Of a DNA stretch of 64,000 nucleotides, positions 50,715-59,196 are shown piece after piece. How positions within the stretch are numbered: position 1 is the first letter of the stretch; every line of letters begins with the position of its first letter. The notes beneath the pieces were generated by a model. That model made no database searches. It saw only the letters and a list, made by a program, of their open reading frames with translations, and was not told the origin of the DNA. This stretch comes from [Actinomadura] parvosata subsp. kistnae. Its GTDB lineage: Bacteria; Actinomycetota; Actinomycetes; Streptosporangiales; Streptosporangiaceae. The translations under genes were made by a program, and so were the position numbers. The stretch is from contig NZ_OOHJ01000018.1 of the NCBI RefSeq assembly GCF_900323885.1, positions 1,098,501 to 1,162,500 on the forward strand. The letters run 5' to 3'.

Positions 50715-52402
50715 CCACGCGGGGTGAGCAGCCCCGCCCGTGCCCGGATGTCCGCGGTCGCGGCGTTCAGCTCCCGTTCATCCTTGATGGTCACATTCCC
50801 CTCGTACGTGACCCCGCCCGGCACGTCGTCGTGCCCGAGGGGGTCGGCGTCCCAGAAGTTGCCCCGGAAGACGACGTTCTCCAGCGGCGGCCCCACGTGC
50901 AGGACGGCCGTGTTGTCGGCGCGCGCGACGACGTTCTCCTCGACGACGACCCCGCTGGCGCCGTAGTCGAGGTAGAGCCCGAAGTTGTACGGCGTGCGCG
51001 TGTCCGTGATCATGTTGCCCCGCACCTCGGCCCCCTCGCCCTGGGCCCCGGACAGGTACACGCCGCCGCCGTCGGCCAGCACCTGCATGGTGTCCACGGT
51101 GAGGTTGCGCAGGATCCTGGTGCCCTCGCCGGGCCCGGCGACGATGCCGCAGTGCGGCACCTGCGTGATCTCGTTGTTCGCGACGACGCAGCCCTTCGTG
51201 CCGGTCACGGCGATCCCGGGCGACCCGCTGAACTCCAGCCCGATCCGCCGCACCCGGTTGTCCTCCAGGGTGGTGGCCCGGCTGCCGGTCACCACGACGC
51301 CTCCGGCGGAGATCGTCTCGAAGTCGCAGCCGCGTACGGTGAGCCGGTCGCCTCCGGAGACGCCCAGCCCGGAGGCTCCGAGCCGGGTGAAGCGGCAGCC
51401 CTCGATCACGACGCCCGTCGTGTCGTCGAACGTGACGCAGGCGGGAATCGTGACGGAACTTGAAGGATACGTCACGGAAGCACCTTCTCCGAGCACGGCC
51501 GTCTCGACACCGCCGCCCTCGTAGTAGCCGCTCCCGTGGTAGTGCACGAACCCCTCGGGCCGGCCCGGCCGCAGCCAGGTGGCCTCGGCGAACACCAGCC
51601 CCCTGAACGCCACCTCCCGCGCCCCCGCCACCCGCACCAGCGTCTCCAGCACCGGCGCGACCACCGTCGTCCGCGCGGGATCCTCACCCGGCAGCGGCAG
51701 GTAGAGCAGCACGTGCTCGCCCGGCCGCGACCGGTCGAGCACGAAGGTGCCCGGCTCGCGCAGGAAGCCGGGCTCGTTCTCGATCGACGTCGGCAGCCCG
51801 GGGCCCCGCGAGGTGTTGCCCGCCCACGTCGAGTTGTACAGCTCGACCGCCCACCCGAATCCCGGCTGAGCCATGGTGATCACCGTCCGGTCCCCGTCGG
51901 CGCCGGCTTCCGCCATGCCCAGCCGCGCCTCCGACCAGGGATAGACGCCCCGATAGACGAACTCGGCGCTGCGCCAGCCGCGCGGCTCGGCGCTGTCGGT
52001 GACGTACCCGGTCGCGGTCGCCTCGGCGGCTCCCGGCAGGCCGGCGACGGCGGCGCGGGCGGCCCGGCGGCCGTCCACGTAGAGCTGGCGGACCTCCAGG
52101 TCGCCGACCTCGGCCCGCCAGACCCCGTCGCGCTCCTGCCACCCGCTGATCGGCCGGCCGCCGCTCACGACCGCCTCCTCCTGCGCGGCGCTCCCGTAGC
52201 CGTACGCCTCGTAGACCGTCCCCGAGTCGGGCTCGGCGAGCTCGAACGGCCGGGTCAGCACGTGGGTGCCGCCCCGCAGCCGCACGACCACCTCGCCGGG
52301 GACCTCGCGCGCCGCCGACCGGGCCCGCTCCAGGGTCAGGAACGGACGCTCGGCGGACCCGCTCCAGGAGTCGTCCCCTTGGGGGGACACGTGGAACTCC
52401 AT
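50711..52402 (-). CDS. Right-handed beta-helix repeat protein
   Basis: A 563-residue protein starting at ATG 52402 with GGAGG eight bases upstream; a longer start at 52435 overlaps the putative operator. It opens with FHVSPQGDDSWSGS (usual in polysaccharide-active beta-helix proteins), then a beta-rich middle, and from about residue 330 a parallel beta-helix of Asn/Gly/Val rungs: VVIEGCRFTRLGASGLGVSG, LTVRGCDFETISAGGVVVTG, CVVANNEITQVPHCGIVAGP. It probably cleaves or epimerises a polysaccharide, but there is no signal peptide, which is odd for that role. Divergent TetR gene 61 bp away. Confidence 0.78.
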   Translation of the reverse strand: MEFHVSPQGDDSWSGSAERPFLTLERARSAAREVPGEVVVRLRGGTHVLTRPFELAEPDSGTVYEAYGYGSAAQEEAVVSGGRPISGWQERDGVWRAEVGDLEVRQLYVDGRRAARAAVAGLPGAAEATATGYVTDSAEPRGWRSAEFVYRGVYPWSEARLGMAEAGADGDRTVITMAQPGFGWAVELYNSTWAGNTSRGPGLPTSIENEPGFLREPGTFVLDRSRPGEHVLLYLPLPGEDPARTTVVAPVLETLVRVAGAREVAFRGLVFAEATWLRPGRPEGFVHYHGSGYYEGGGVETAVLGEGASVTYPSSSVTIPACVTFDDTTGVVIEGCRFTRLGASGLGVSGGDRLTVRGCDFETISAGGVVVTGSRATTLEDNRVRRIGLEFSGSPGIAVTGTKGCVVANNEITQVPHCGIVAGPGEGTRILRNLTVDTMQVLADGGGVYLSGAQGEGAEVRGNMITDTRTPYNFGLYLDYGASGVVVEENVVARADNTAVLHVGPPLENVVFRGNFWDADPLGHDDVPGGVTYEGNVTIKDERELNAATADIRARAGLLTPRG

Positions 52403-52419
52403 CTCAGCCACCTCCAGTC

Positions 52420-52434
52420 TGTATATGCCGTACA
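52420..52434. promoter_or_regulatory. Candidate TetR operator between divergent genes
   Basis: TGTA-N7-TACA (TGTATATGCCGTACA) lies in the 60-bp divergent space. It is positioned to control both the beta-helix gene and the tetR gene. Confidence 0.4.
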
Positions 52435-52462
52435 CCGAGTACTACACCATAAACTAGGAGGC

Positions 52463-53296
52463 ATGCCAACAAGCCAGGATCCCGTCGAATTGTTGTGGCG
52501 AAAGGAGGAGCCGGAGCCGCGTCCCGGCCTGAGCGTGGGCAGGATCGTGCGCGCGGCCATCGAGCTGGCCGACGCCGAGGGCCTGGAGGGCCTGTCCATG
52601 CGCAAGGTCGCTGACCGGCTCGGCTTCACGACCATGTCGCTCTACCGCCACGTGCCCGGCCGCGACCAGCTCGTCGACCTCATGCGCGACGAGGTCATGG
52701 GCGAGCACCCGGAGCTCCCGCCCGAGCGGGAAGGCTGGCGGGCCCGGCTGGAGGCGATCGCCCGGCAGGCGTGGGAGATCCGCAGGCGCCACCCCTGGCT
52801 GGCCGAGGTGCGCGGCACCCGCCACCTGCCCGGCCCCCACGGCGTCGCCCACTACGACGCGATGCTGGCCACCCTGACCGGCACCGCGCTGCGGCCGTCC
52901 GAGGTGGTCGCGGCGATCGGCCTGCTCGGCCGCTTCGTGGACGCCGAGGCGCTGGTCCTGGTCGAGACGCGGCGCGAGGAGCAGCGCAGCGGCGTGTCCG
53001 AGCAGGAGTGGTGGGGCGCGCGCGACTCCCTGTACGAGCGCCTCGACCAGTACCCGGCCCTCAGCCACCTGTGGGAGTCGGGCGCCTGGGACGCCCCTGA
53101 GGACTCCTTCGAGTTCGGCCTGCGCCGGCTCCTGGACGGCATCGAGGCCCTCATCCAAGAGCGTGATGAAACTCGTGACGAAACTTGCCAGGAGTGCGGC
53201 AAGCCCCTGGAACCCACCGCCCCCTCGGGCCGCCCCCGCGTGTACTGCTCACGCGCGTGCCAGCAACGCGCCTACCGCAAGCGCAAGGACGGCTGA
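52463..53296 (+). CDS. TetR-family regulator with C-terminal zinc ribbon
   Basis: A 277-residue regulator. The helix-turn-helix is GRIVRAAIELADAEGLEGLS, RKVADRLGFTTMSLYRHVPG (residues 23-67), followed by a TetR_C ligand domain (EIRRRHPWLAEVRGTRHLPG). The last 40 residues add a zinc ribbon: CQECGKPLEP, then YCSRACQQRAYRKRK. Such C-terminal Cys motifs resemble the CGNR-like ribbon at 21582-22007. ATG 52463 sits one base after AGGAGG, unusually close, so translation may be weak. Likely represses the divergent beta-helix gene and itself (inference from layout). Confidence 0.85.
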   Translation: MPTSQDPVELLWRKEEPEPRPGLSVGRIVRAAIELADAEGLEGLSMRKVADRLGFTTMSLYRHVPGRDQLVDLMRDEVMGEHPELPPEREGWRARLEAIARQAWEIRRRHPWLAEVRGTRHLPGPHGVAHYDAMLATLTGTALRPSEVVAAIGLLGRFVDAEALVLVETRREEQRSGVSEQEWWGARDSLYERLDQYPALSHLWESGAWDAPEDSFEFGLRRLLDGIEALIQERDETRDETCQECGKPLEPTAPSGRPRVYCSRACQQRAYRKRKDG

Positions 53297-53329
53297 ACCG
53301 GCACGAAAGCCATCAAAAGCCAACGCGGC

Positions 53330-54124
53330 TCAGAGGGCCAGCACCCGCCGCACCGCCCGCATCAAGCTCCCGCGATACCCCTCCCCGTACAGCACCACGT
53401 GCACGAGCAGCGGATGCAGCTGGTGCAGCGGCACCCGCTCCCGCCACCCCTCGGCCAGCGGCCACTCCTCCCGGTACGCCCCCAGCACCCGATCCAGGTA
53501 CGGCAGCCCGAACAACTCCAGCATCGCGAGGTCCGTCTCCCGATGCCCCCCATGGGCCGCGGGGTCGATCAGCACCCCGCCCCCTCCGGACCACAACACG
53601 TTCCCGCTCCACAGGTCCCCATGGATCCGCGCGGGCGGCTCGGCGGGCCCGGCGACCTCGGGAAAGCGCTCCACGGCCCGCTCCACCAGCGCGGCGTCGG
53701 CGGCGGGCAGCCGCGCGAGCCGCAGGAACGGCAGCACCCGCCGCTCGCCGTAGAACGCGGGCCAGCCGTCGCAGGGCGCGTTGTCCATGGGCAGCTCGGC
53801 GATGAACCCCGGCCACGGTGCGCCGAAGCCCGGCGCCCCGGCCCGGTGCAGCCCGGCCAGCGACCTTCCGAACCGCTCGGCCGCCGCCGGGGAGGGCCGC
53901 TCCTCGCGTACCCAGGAAAGGACGAGCCGGTCGGGCCCCACCTCGATCACCTCGGGCACCGCGGCGGCCTCGCCCAGCCAGCGCAGCCCGGCCGCCTCCG
54001 AGGCGAACATCTCGGAGGCGGCCCCGACCTTGGCGAACACCTCGCGCCCGTCGTCCAGCACGCCCCGCCGCAGCCGCCACCCGTGCGAGGAGCCGAGGTC
54101 GTCAGTGAATCTCATCGAGCTCAT
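53330..54124 (-). CDS. Fructosamine/ketosamine 3-kinase family protein
   Basis: A 264-residue kinase of the FN3K family (APH-like fold). Present are VFAKVG (ATP Lys), LGEAAAVPEVIEVGPDRLVL, the catalytic HGDLWSGNVLW and metal-binding LIDPAAHGGHRETDLAM. Bacterial members phosphorylate ribulosamines or erythrulosamines on glycated proteins, leading to their removal (established for several). The gene overlaps the LMW-PTP gene by 23 bases; LMW-PTP homologues beside FN3K genes can act as protein-ribulosamine-5-phosphatases, so the pair looks like a protein-deglycation module. Confidence 0.87.
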   Translation of the reverse strand: MSSMRFTDDLGSSHGWRLRRGVLDDGREVFAKVGAASEMFASEAAGLRWLGEAAAVPEVIEVGPDRLVLSWVREERPSPAAAERFGRSLAGLHRAGAPGFGAPWPGFIAELPMDNAPCDGWPAFYGERRVLPFLRLARLPAADAALVERAVERFPEVAGPAEPPARIHGDLWSGNVLWSGGGGVLIDPAAHGGHRETDLAMLELFGLPYLDRVLGAYREEWPLAEGWRERVPLHQLHPLLVHVVLYGEGYRGSLMRAVRRVLAL

Positions 54125-54596
54125 CGGCGATGTGCTTGGCGACGCCCTCGGAAGCGGCCTCGACCAGCTCCAGCACCTCCTCGAACCCCTCCCGGCCCCC
54201 GTAGTACGGATCCGGCACCTCGGCCCCCTCAGGCGCCGCCGGGTCGAACGAGCGGAACAGCCGCACCTCCACCCCGGCCGGAGCCAGCCGGCGCAGGTTC
54301 GACAGGTTGTCCCTGTCCATGGCGAGCACGAGGTCGTAGCGGTCGAACCAGTCTTTGGTGAACTGCCTGGCCCGGTGCGCCGAGCCGTCGTACCCGTGCT
54401 GGGAGAGGATCTCCAGCGCCCGCTCGTCCATCGGATCGCCGACGTGCCACCCGCCCGTCCCGGCGCTCTCGACGGTGACCCGCCCGCCCAGGCCGCGGTC
54501 GGCGAGCGTCCGGCGGAGGACGACCTCGGCCATCGGCGATCGGCAGATGTTCCCCATGCACACCAGGCATACGCGATAAGTCATAACCCCCATCAT
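54102..54596 (-). CDS. Low-molecular-weight protein phosphatase
   Basis: A 164-residue LMW-PTP. The P-loop CMGNICRS (CX5R plus Ser) follows the first strand, and the general acid Asp is in VPDPYYGG. Start ATG 54596 has AGGT six bases upstream; ATG 54584 (MTYRVCLVCMG) is an alternative. It may be a tyrosine or arginine phosphatase, but its overlap with the FN3K-type kinase gene favours a sugar-amine-phosphate substrate. Reads away from the pst operon, whose PHO box lies just beyond its start. Confidence 0.88.
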   Translation of the reverse strand: MMGVMTYRVCLVCMGNICRSPMAEVVLRRTLADRGLGGRVTVESAGTGGWHVGDPMDERALEILSQHGYDGSAHRARQFTKDWFDRYDLVLAMDRDNLSNLRRLAPAGVEVRLFRSFDPAAPEGAEVPDPYYGGREGFEEVLELVEAASEGVAKHIADELDEIH

Positions 54597-54612
54597 GAGG
54601 GTGACCTGGTGC

Positions 54613-54634
54613 GTTCACCGAACGTTCACCCTCG
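54613..54634 (+). promoter_or_regulatory. PHO box of the pst operon
   Basis: Two 11-bp direct repeats, GTTCACCGAAC and GTTCACCCTCG, match the streptomycete PhoP-binding unit (G(G/T)TCACC type). They lie about 70-90 bp before the pstS start, and could also affect the divergent LMW-PTP gene. Confidence 0.8.
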
Positions 54635-54704
54635 GTAGGGGGTCTGAGTCACCTTGGCTGCATACCTTCATGGCGACTAAGGACCAAGTGGGAGGAACCC
54701 AACC

Positions 54705-55817
54705 GTGAAGTATGCAGGCCGGCTCGCCGCCGTCGCCGTCGTCGGCGCGCTCTCGCTCGCTGCGTGCGGCACAGACAACAACAGCGGCGCTGGCAGCACC
54801 AGCCCCGCCAGCGCCAGCGCACCCGCCGCGGGCAACGACAACGGTGGCCTGAGTGGCACGATCAACGCCGCGGGCTCCTCGGCCCAGGCCAACGCGATCA
54901 CCGAGTGGACGAAGAACTTCACGGCCACGAACCCCGGTGTCACCCTGAACTACCAGCCCAGCGGCTCGGGCGCCGGTGTGCAGGCGTTCATCCAGGGCAC
55001 GGTGTCCTTCGCCGGCTCCGACTCTGCCCTCAAGGAGGACGAGCCCACCCAGGCCAACGCCCGCTGCAAGACCGGCAACGCCATCAACATCCCGATGGTC
55101 ACCGGCCCGGTCGCGGTCGTCTACAACCTGCCCGGCGTCGAGGGCCTGCAGCTCTCCCCCAAGACGCTCGGCGGCATCTTCAACAGCACGATCACCAAGT
55201 GGGACGACGCCGCCATCAAGGCCGACAACCCCGACGCCAAGCTGCCCTCCACGCCGATCCAGGCCTTCCACCGCTCCGACGAGTCGGGCACCAGCGACAA
55301 CTTCACGAAGTTCCTCAAGGCCACGGCCGACTGGCCCTACGAGCCCGCCAAGGCGTGGCCCGCCGAGGCCAAGGGCCAGGGCTCCAAGGGCTCCGACGGC
55401 ATCGCCTCCTCCGTCAAGGACACCGAGGGCGCGATCAGCTACGTCGAGCTCTCCTACGCCGAGAACTCCTCGCTGCAGAAGGCCAAGGTCGCCAACGGCG
55501 CCGGCGAGTTCGTCGAGCTGACCCCCGAGAGCGCGGCCAAGACGGTCGAGACCGCCGAGATCAAGGGCACCGGCAACGACCTCGCCCTGTCGATCGACTA
55601 CGCCACCAAGACCGCGGGCGCCTACCCGATCGTCCTGGTCACGTACGAGATCACCTGCGAGAAGGGCCTGCCGGCCGAGGAGGCCAAGGTCGTCAAGGAG
55701 TTCCTCAAGTACACCTCCAGCGACGAGGGCCAGGCGGCGCTGAAGGAGCTGGGCTACGCCCCGCTGGCGGGCACCCTGCTCACCAAGGTCCGCACCGCGG
55801 TCGAGGCGATCTCCTAA
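54705..55817 (+). CDS. pstS: Phosphate ABC transporter substrate-binding lipoprotein PstS
   Basis: A 370-residue lipoprotein: signal peptide with lipobox LSLAACG (Cys21), Ser/Ala-rich linker, then the phosphate-binding domain. Contacts typical of PstS are visible in INAAGSSAQANAITEW, FAGSDSALKEDE, and HRSDESGTSDNFTKFL. GTG start with GGGAGG upstream. First gene of pstSCAB, under a PHO box, so high-affinity phosphate uptake on starvation is expected. Confidence 0.95.
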   Translation: MKYAGRLAAVAVVGALSLAACGTDNNSGAGSTSPASASAPAAGNDNGGLSGTINAAGSSAQANAITEWTKNFTATNPGVTLNYQPSGSGAGVQAFIQGTVSFAGSDSALKEDEPTQANARCKTGNAINIPMVTGPVAVVYNLPGVEGLQLSPKTLGGIFNSTITKWDDAAIKADNPDAKLPSTPIQAFHRSDESGTSDNFTKFLKATADWPYEPAKAWPAEAKGQGSKGSDGIASSVKDTEGAISYVELSYAENSSLQKAKVANGAGEFVELTPESAAKTVETAEIKGTGNDLALSIDYATKTAGAYPIVLVTYEITCEKGLPAEEAKVVKEFLKYTSSDEGQAALKELGYAPLAGTLLTKVRTAVEAIS

Positions 55818-55823
55818 CCCCCG

Positions 55824-56804
55824 ATGGCGACCAACGTACGTACCCGTGACGGCGGGCCGGCGACGAGCCGGTCCGCCTCGCGGCGCAGCCGCGGTGAAGC
55901 GCCCTTCCGTTACCTGTCCACCGCGGCCGGCGTCGCGCTGCTGGCGATCATGGCGGCCATCGCCGTGTTCCTCATCAGCGAGGCGATCCCGGCCCTGCAG
56001 GCGAACAAGGCGAACTTCTTCACGGAGCTGACCTGGGAGCCCAACAGCAGCCGCGAGTTCGGCATCGCGGCGCTGGCGTTCGGCACCGTCCTCAGCTCCC
56101 TGCTCGCGCTCGTCATCGCGACCCCGGTCGCGGTCGGCGTGGCCCTGTTCATCTCGCACTACGCGCCGCGCAGGCTGGCCGCCCCGCTCGGCTACCTGAT
56201 CGACCTGCTCGCCGCCGTGCCCTCCGTCGTGTACGGCCTGTGGGGCGTGGCGTTCCTCGTGCCGCTGCTGCGCACGCCGTCGCAGTGGCTCAACGAGAAC
56301 CTCGGCTGGTTCCCCCTGTTCGCCGGCGAGGGCATCATCGGCGGCAAGACCATGATCGCCGGCGCCGTCGTGCTGGCCATCATGATCCTGCCGATCATCG
56401 CCGCCATCTCGCGCGAGGTGTTCCTCCAGGCTCCCAAGATGAACGAGGAGGCGGCGCTCGCGCTCGGCGCCACCCGCTGGGAGATGATCAGGATGGCCGT
56501 GCTGCCGTTCGGCCGGCCCGGCGTCATCAGCGCCGCCATGCTCGGCCTCGGCCGCGCCATGGGCGAGACCATCGCGGTCGCGCTGATCTTCCCCGCCACC
56601 TTCGACATCACCTTCCAGATCCTCACCCCACACGCCAACAGCATCGCGGCCAACATCGCCAACGGCTTCGGCGAGGCCAACGACATCGGCCGGGGCGCCC
56701 TGATCGCGTCCGGTCTGGTCCTGTTCATCATCACGCTGCTGGTCAACATGGCCGCGCGGTTCGTCATCAACCGCCGCAAGGAGTACGCGAGGGCCGGCGC
56801 ATGA
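55824..56804 (+). CDS. pstC: Phosphate ABC transporter permease PstC
   Basis: A 326-residue membrane protein with six helices. An N-terminal tail rich in Arg/Ser precedes AGVALLAIMAAIAVFLISEA; the PstC-typical LIDLLAAVPSVVYGLWGVAF and the EAA loop (EEAALALGATRWEMIRMAVLP) are present, and GRAMGETIAVALIF follows. Starts six bases after pstS; its stop overlaps pstA (ATGA). Confidence 0.94.
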   Translation: MATNVRTRDGGPATSRSASRRSRGEAPFRYLSTAAGVALLAIMAAIAVFLISEAIPALQANKANFFTELTWEPNSSREFGIAALAFGTVLSSLLALVIATPVAVGVALFISHYAPRRLAAPLGYLIDLLAAVPSVVYGLWGVAFLVPLLRTPSQWLNENLGWFPLFAGEGIIGGKTMIAGAVVLAIMILPIIAAISREVFLQAPKMNEEAALALGATRWEMIRMAVLPFGRPGVISAAMLGLGRAMGETIAVALIFPATFDITFQILTPHANSIAANIANGFGEANDIGRGALIASGLVLFIITLLVNMAARFVINRRKEYARAGA

Positions 56805-57676
56805 CCACGATCCAACACATCTCCACCGGCCGCCGCATCAAGGACCGGGTCGTCCAGGGCCTGGTCTATCTGGCGTTCGCGCTGGCCGTGGTGCCGCTCA
56901 TCTCCGTGCTGTGGCTGGTCATCTCCAACGGCCTCGAGCGCTTCGACCTGGAGTTCCTCACCCACTCCATGAACGGCATCGGCGCCAGGGACGCCCACGG
57001 CGGCGCCTACCACGCCATCATCGGCACGCTCGAACAGGTGCTGCTGGCCTCCCTCATCTCCGTGCCGATCGGCCTGCTCACCGCCATCTACCTGGTCGAA
57101 TACGGCAACGGCGGCCGATTGAGCCGCTCCATCAGCTTCTTCGTGGACGTCATGACCGGCGTCCCTTCCGTCGTTGCGGGCCTGTTCGTCTTCGCGTTCT
57201 GGATCCTGTTCCTCGGCTTCCAGTTCTCCGGCTGGGCGGGCGCGCTGGCGCTGTCCATCCTGATGATGCCGACCGTCGTGCGATCCGCCGAGGAGATGCT
57301 GCGGCTCGTGCCGGGCGACCTGCGCGAGGCGTCGTACGCGCTGGGCGTGCCCAAGTGGCGCACCATCGTCAAGGTCGTGCTGCCGACCGCGTTCACCGGC
57401 ATCGTCACCGGCGTCATGCTGGCCGTGGCCCGCGTCGCCGGCGAAACCGCGCCGCTGCTGATGACGGTGTTCTTCACCAACTCCATCAACAACGACCCGT
57501 TCAACGGGCCGCAGATGGGGCTGCCGCTGTTCGTCTTCGACCAGGCGGCCCGGCCCAACGACACCGCCATCGACCGGGCGTGGACCGGAGCCCTCACGCT
57601 CATCCTGATCGTCATGCTGCTCAACCTGGTGGCGCGCCTGATCGCCTGGTGGCGCTCGCCCGCCAGAGGCCGATAG
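56801..57676 (+). CDS. pstA: Phosphate ABC transporter permease PstA
   Basis: A 291-residue partner permease with about six helices (GLVYLAFALAVVPLISVLWL, VDVMTGVPSVVAGLFVFAFW, ALTLILIVMLLNLVARLIAW). Conserved elements are IYLVEYGNGG, the EAA-type LREASYALGVPKWRTIVKVV and RVAGETAPLLMT. Start fixed by the ATGA overlap with pstC. Confidence 0.93.
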   Translation: MTTIQHISTGRRIKDRVVQGLVYLAFALAVVPLISVLWLVISNGLERFDLEFLTHSMNGIGARDAHGGAYHAIIGTLEQVLLASLISVPIGLLTAIYLVEYGNGGRLSRSISFFVDVMTGVPSVVAGLFVFAFWILFLGFQFSGWAGALALSILMMPTVVRSAEEMLRLVPGDLREASYALGVPKWRTIVKVVLPTAFTGIVTGVMLAVARVAGETAPLLMTVFFTNSINNDPFNGPQMGLPLFVFDQAARPNDTAIDRAWTGALTLILIVMLLNLVARLIAWWRSPARGR

Positions 57677-57691
57677 GGGGTAACCACCGCA

Positions 57692-58471
57692 ATGTCCAAG
57701 CAGATCCAGGTCTCGGGCCTGGACGCGTACTACGGCTCGCACAAGGCGATCGAGGACGTGTCCATGACCATCGAGCCCCGCTCGATCACCGCCTTCATCG
57801 GCCCTTCCGGGTGCGGCAAGTCGACGTTCCTGCGCACGCTCAACCGCATGCACGAGGTCATCCCCGGCGCGCGCGTGGAGGGCAAGGTGCTGCTCGACGG
57901 CGAGGACCTGTACGCGCCCACCATCGAGCCCGTCTCGGTGCGCCGCATGATCGGCATGGTGTTCCAGCGCCCCAACCCGTTCCCCACGATGTCGATCTAC
58001 GAGAACGTGGCCGCCGGCCTGCGCCTCAACCGCGGCCGCATCTCCCGGTCCGAGCTCGACGGCATCGTCGAGGAGTCGCTGAAGGGCGCCAACCTCTGGA
58101 ACGAGGTCAAGGACCGCCTCAACAAGCCCGGCGCCGGCCTGTCCGGCGGCCAGCAGCAGCGCCTCTGCATCGCCCGCGCCATCGCGGTGCAGCCCGAGGT
58201 GCTGCTGATGGACGAGCCGTGCTCGGCGCTCGACCCCATCTCGACGCTGGCCATCGAGGACCTCATGGCCAAGCTGAAGGACAAGTACACCATCGTCATC
58301 GTCACCCACAACATGCAGCAGGCCGCCCGGGTCAGCGACCGGACCGCGTTCTTCAACCTGGCCGCCCAGGGCCAGCCCGGCAAGGTCATCGAGATGGACG
58401 AGACGTCCCGCATGTTCACCAACCCGACGCAGAAGGCGACGGAGGACTACATCACGGGGCGCTTCGGCTGA
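57692..58471 (+). CDS. pstB: Phosphate ABC transporter ATPase PstB
   Basis: A 259-residue ATPase. Walker A GPSGCGKSTFLRTLNRMHE, Q-loop MVFQRPNPFPTMSIYENVA (PstB hallmark), signature LSGGQQQRLCIARA, Walker B LLMDEPCSALDPIST and H-loop VTHNMQQAARVSD are all present. GGGGGT lies before the ATG. Its stop shares a base with the next start (TGATG). No phoU follows; a regulator-like gene does. Confidence 0.95.
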   Translation: MSKQIQVSGLDAYYGSHKAIEDVSMTIEPRSITAFIGPSGCGKSTFLRTLNRMHEVIPGARVEGKVLLDGEDLYAPTIEPVSVRRMIGMVFQRPNPFPTMSIYENVAAGLRLNRGRISRSELDGIVEESLKGANLWNEVKDRLNKPGAGLSGGQQQRLCIARAIAVQPEVLLMDEPCSALDPISTLAIEDLMAKLKDKYTIVIVTHNMQQAARVSDRTAFFNLAAQGQPGKVIEMDETSRMFTNPTQKATEDYITGRFG

Positions 58472-59196
58472 TGACCCGACAGCAGGCGGCATCCACGATG
58501 AACGGGGACACGAGGACCAAGCCCGTACTGCTCATCGCCGACCCGGACGACGCCGTCGTGGACGACGTGGCCACCGCCCTCGAACGCGAGGGCGTGGCCG
58601 TGACCGGGGCCCCCGACGGCGCGCAGGGGCTGCTGCAGGCCGGCGCCCTCCAGCCGGACGTGGTGCTCGTCTCGGCCACGCTGCCGGTCATCGACGCGGT
58701 CGACTTCGTCCGCGCCGTACGGCAGTCGCGAGCCGTGCCCGTGCTGCTCGGCGTCGGCGAGGGACACGCCGAGCAGGCGGTACGCGCGCTCGCGGCCGGC
58801 GCCGCCGCCTGCGTCGCCAGACCCTACAGGGTGCCGGAGCTGCTGCCGTTCATCCAGGCGGCCTCGCCCGAGTCCCGCAAGGTGCTGGCCGTGGGCGGGG
58901 TCGAGCTGGACGTCCAGGCTTATCAGGTACGCGTCGCCGGGCGAGCTGTGCACCTGCCGTTGCGCGAGTTCGAGCTGCTGCAGTACCTCATGCGCAACGC
59001 CGACCGCACGGTCACCCGAGAGCAGATCATGCGCCACGTCTGGCACGCCGCCGCCAACACCTCGACGAACACGATCGCGGTGCACGTCAAACGGCTGCGG
59101 GCGCGCCTGGGCGACGAGGACGACCAGCTCATCCAGACCGTACGCGGCGTGGGCTACCGGCTCGTCACCCCGGGCATCGCCGAAAGCCGCGCGTGA
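58471..59196 (+). CDS. OmpR/PhoB-type regulator lacking the phospho-Asp
   Basis: A 241-residue protein with a receiver-like domain and a C-terminal winged helix (LPLREFELLQYLMRNADRTV, VAVHVKRLRARLG-like, VRGVGYRLV). The acidic pair survives (IADPDD, residues 22-27), but the phosphoacceptor site reads VVLVSATLP, Ser68 instead of Asp; the Thr/Ser switch position is Gly94 and the conserved Lys is Arg117 (VARPY). It is therefore a pseudo-receiver regulator, not expected to be phosphorylated conventionally. Overlap with the pstB stop places it in the pst operon at the position often held by phoU, suggesting a role in phosphate control. ATG at codon 10 is an alternative start. Confidence 0.87.
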   Translation: MTRQQAASTMNGDTRTKPVLLIADPDDAVVDDVATALEREGVAVTGAPDGAQGLLQAGALQPDVVLVSATLPVIDAVDFVRAVRQSRAVPVLLGVGEGHAEQAVRALAAGAAACVARPYRVPELLPFIQAASPESRKVLAVGGVELDVQAYQVRVAGRAVHLPLREFELLQYLMRNADRTVTREQIMRHVWHAAANTSTNTIAVHVKRLRARLGDEDDQLIQTVRGVGYRLVTPGIAESRA

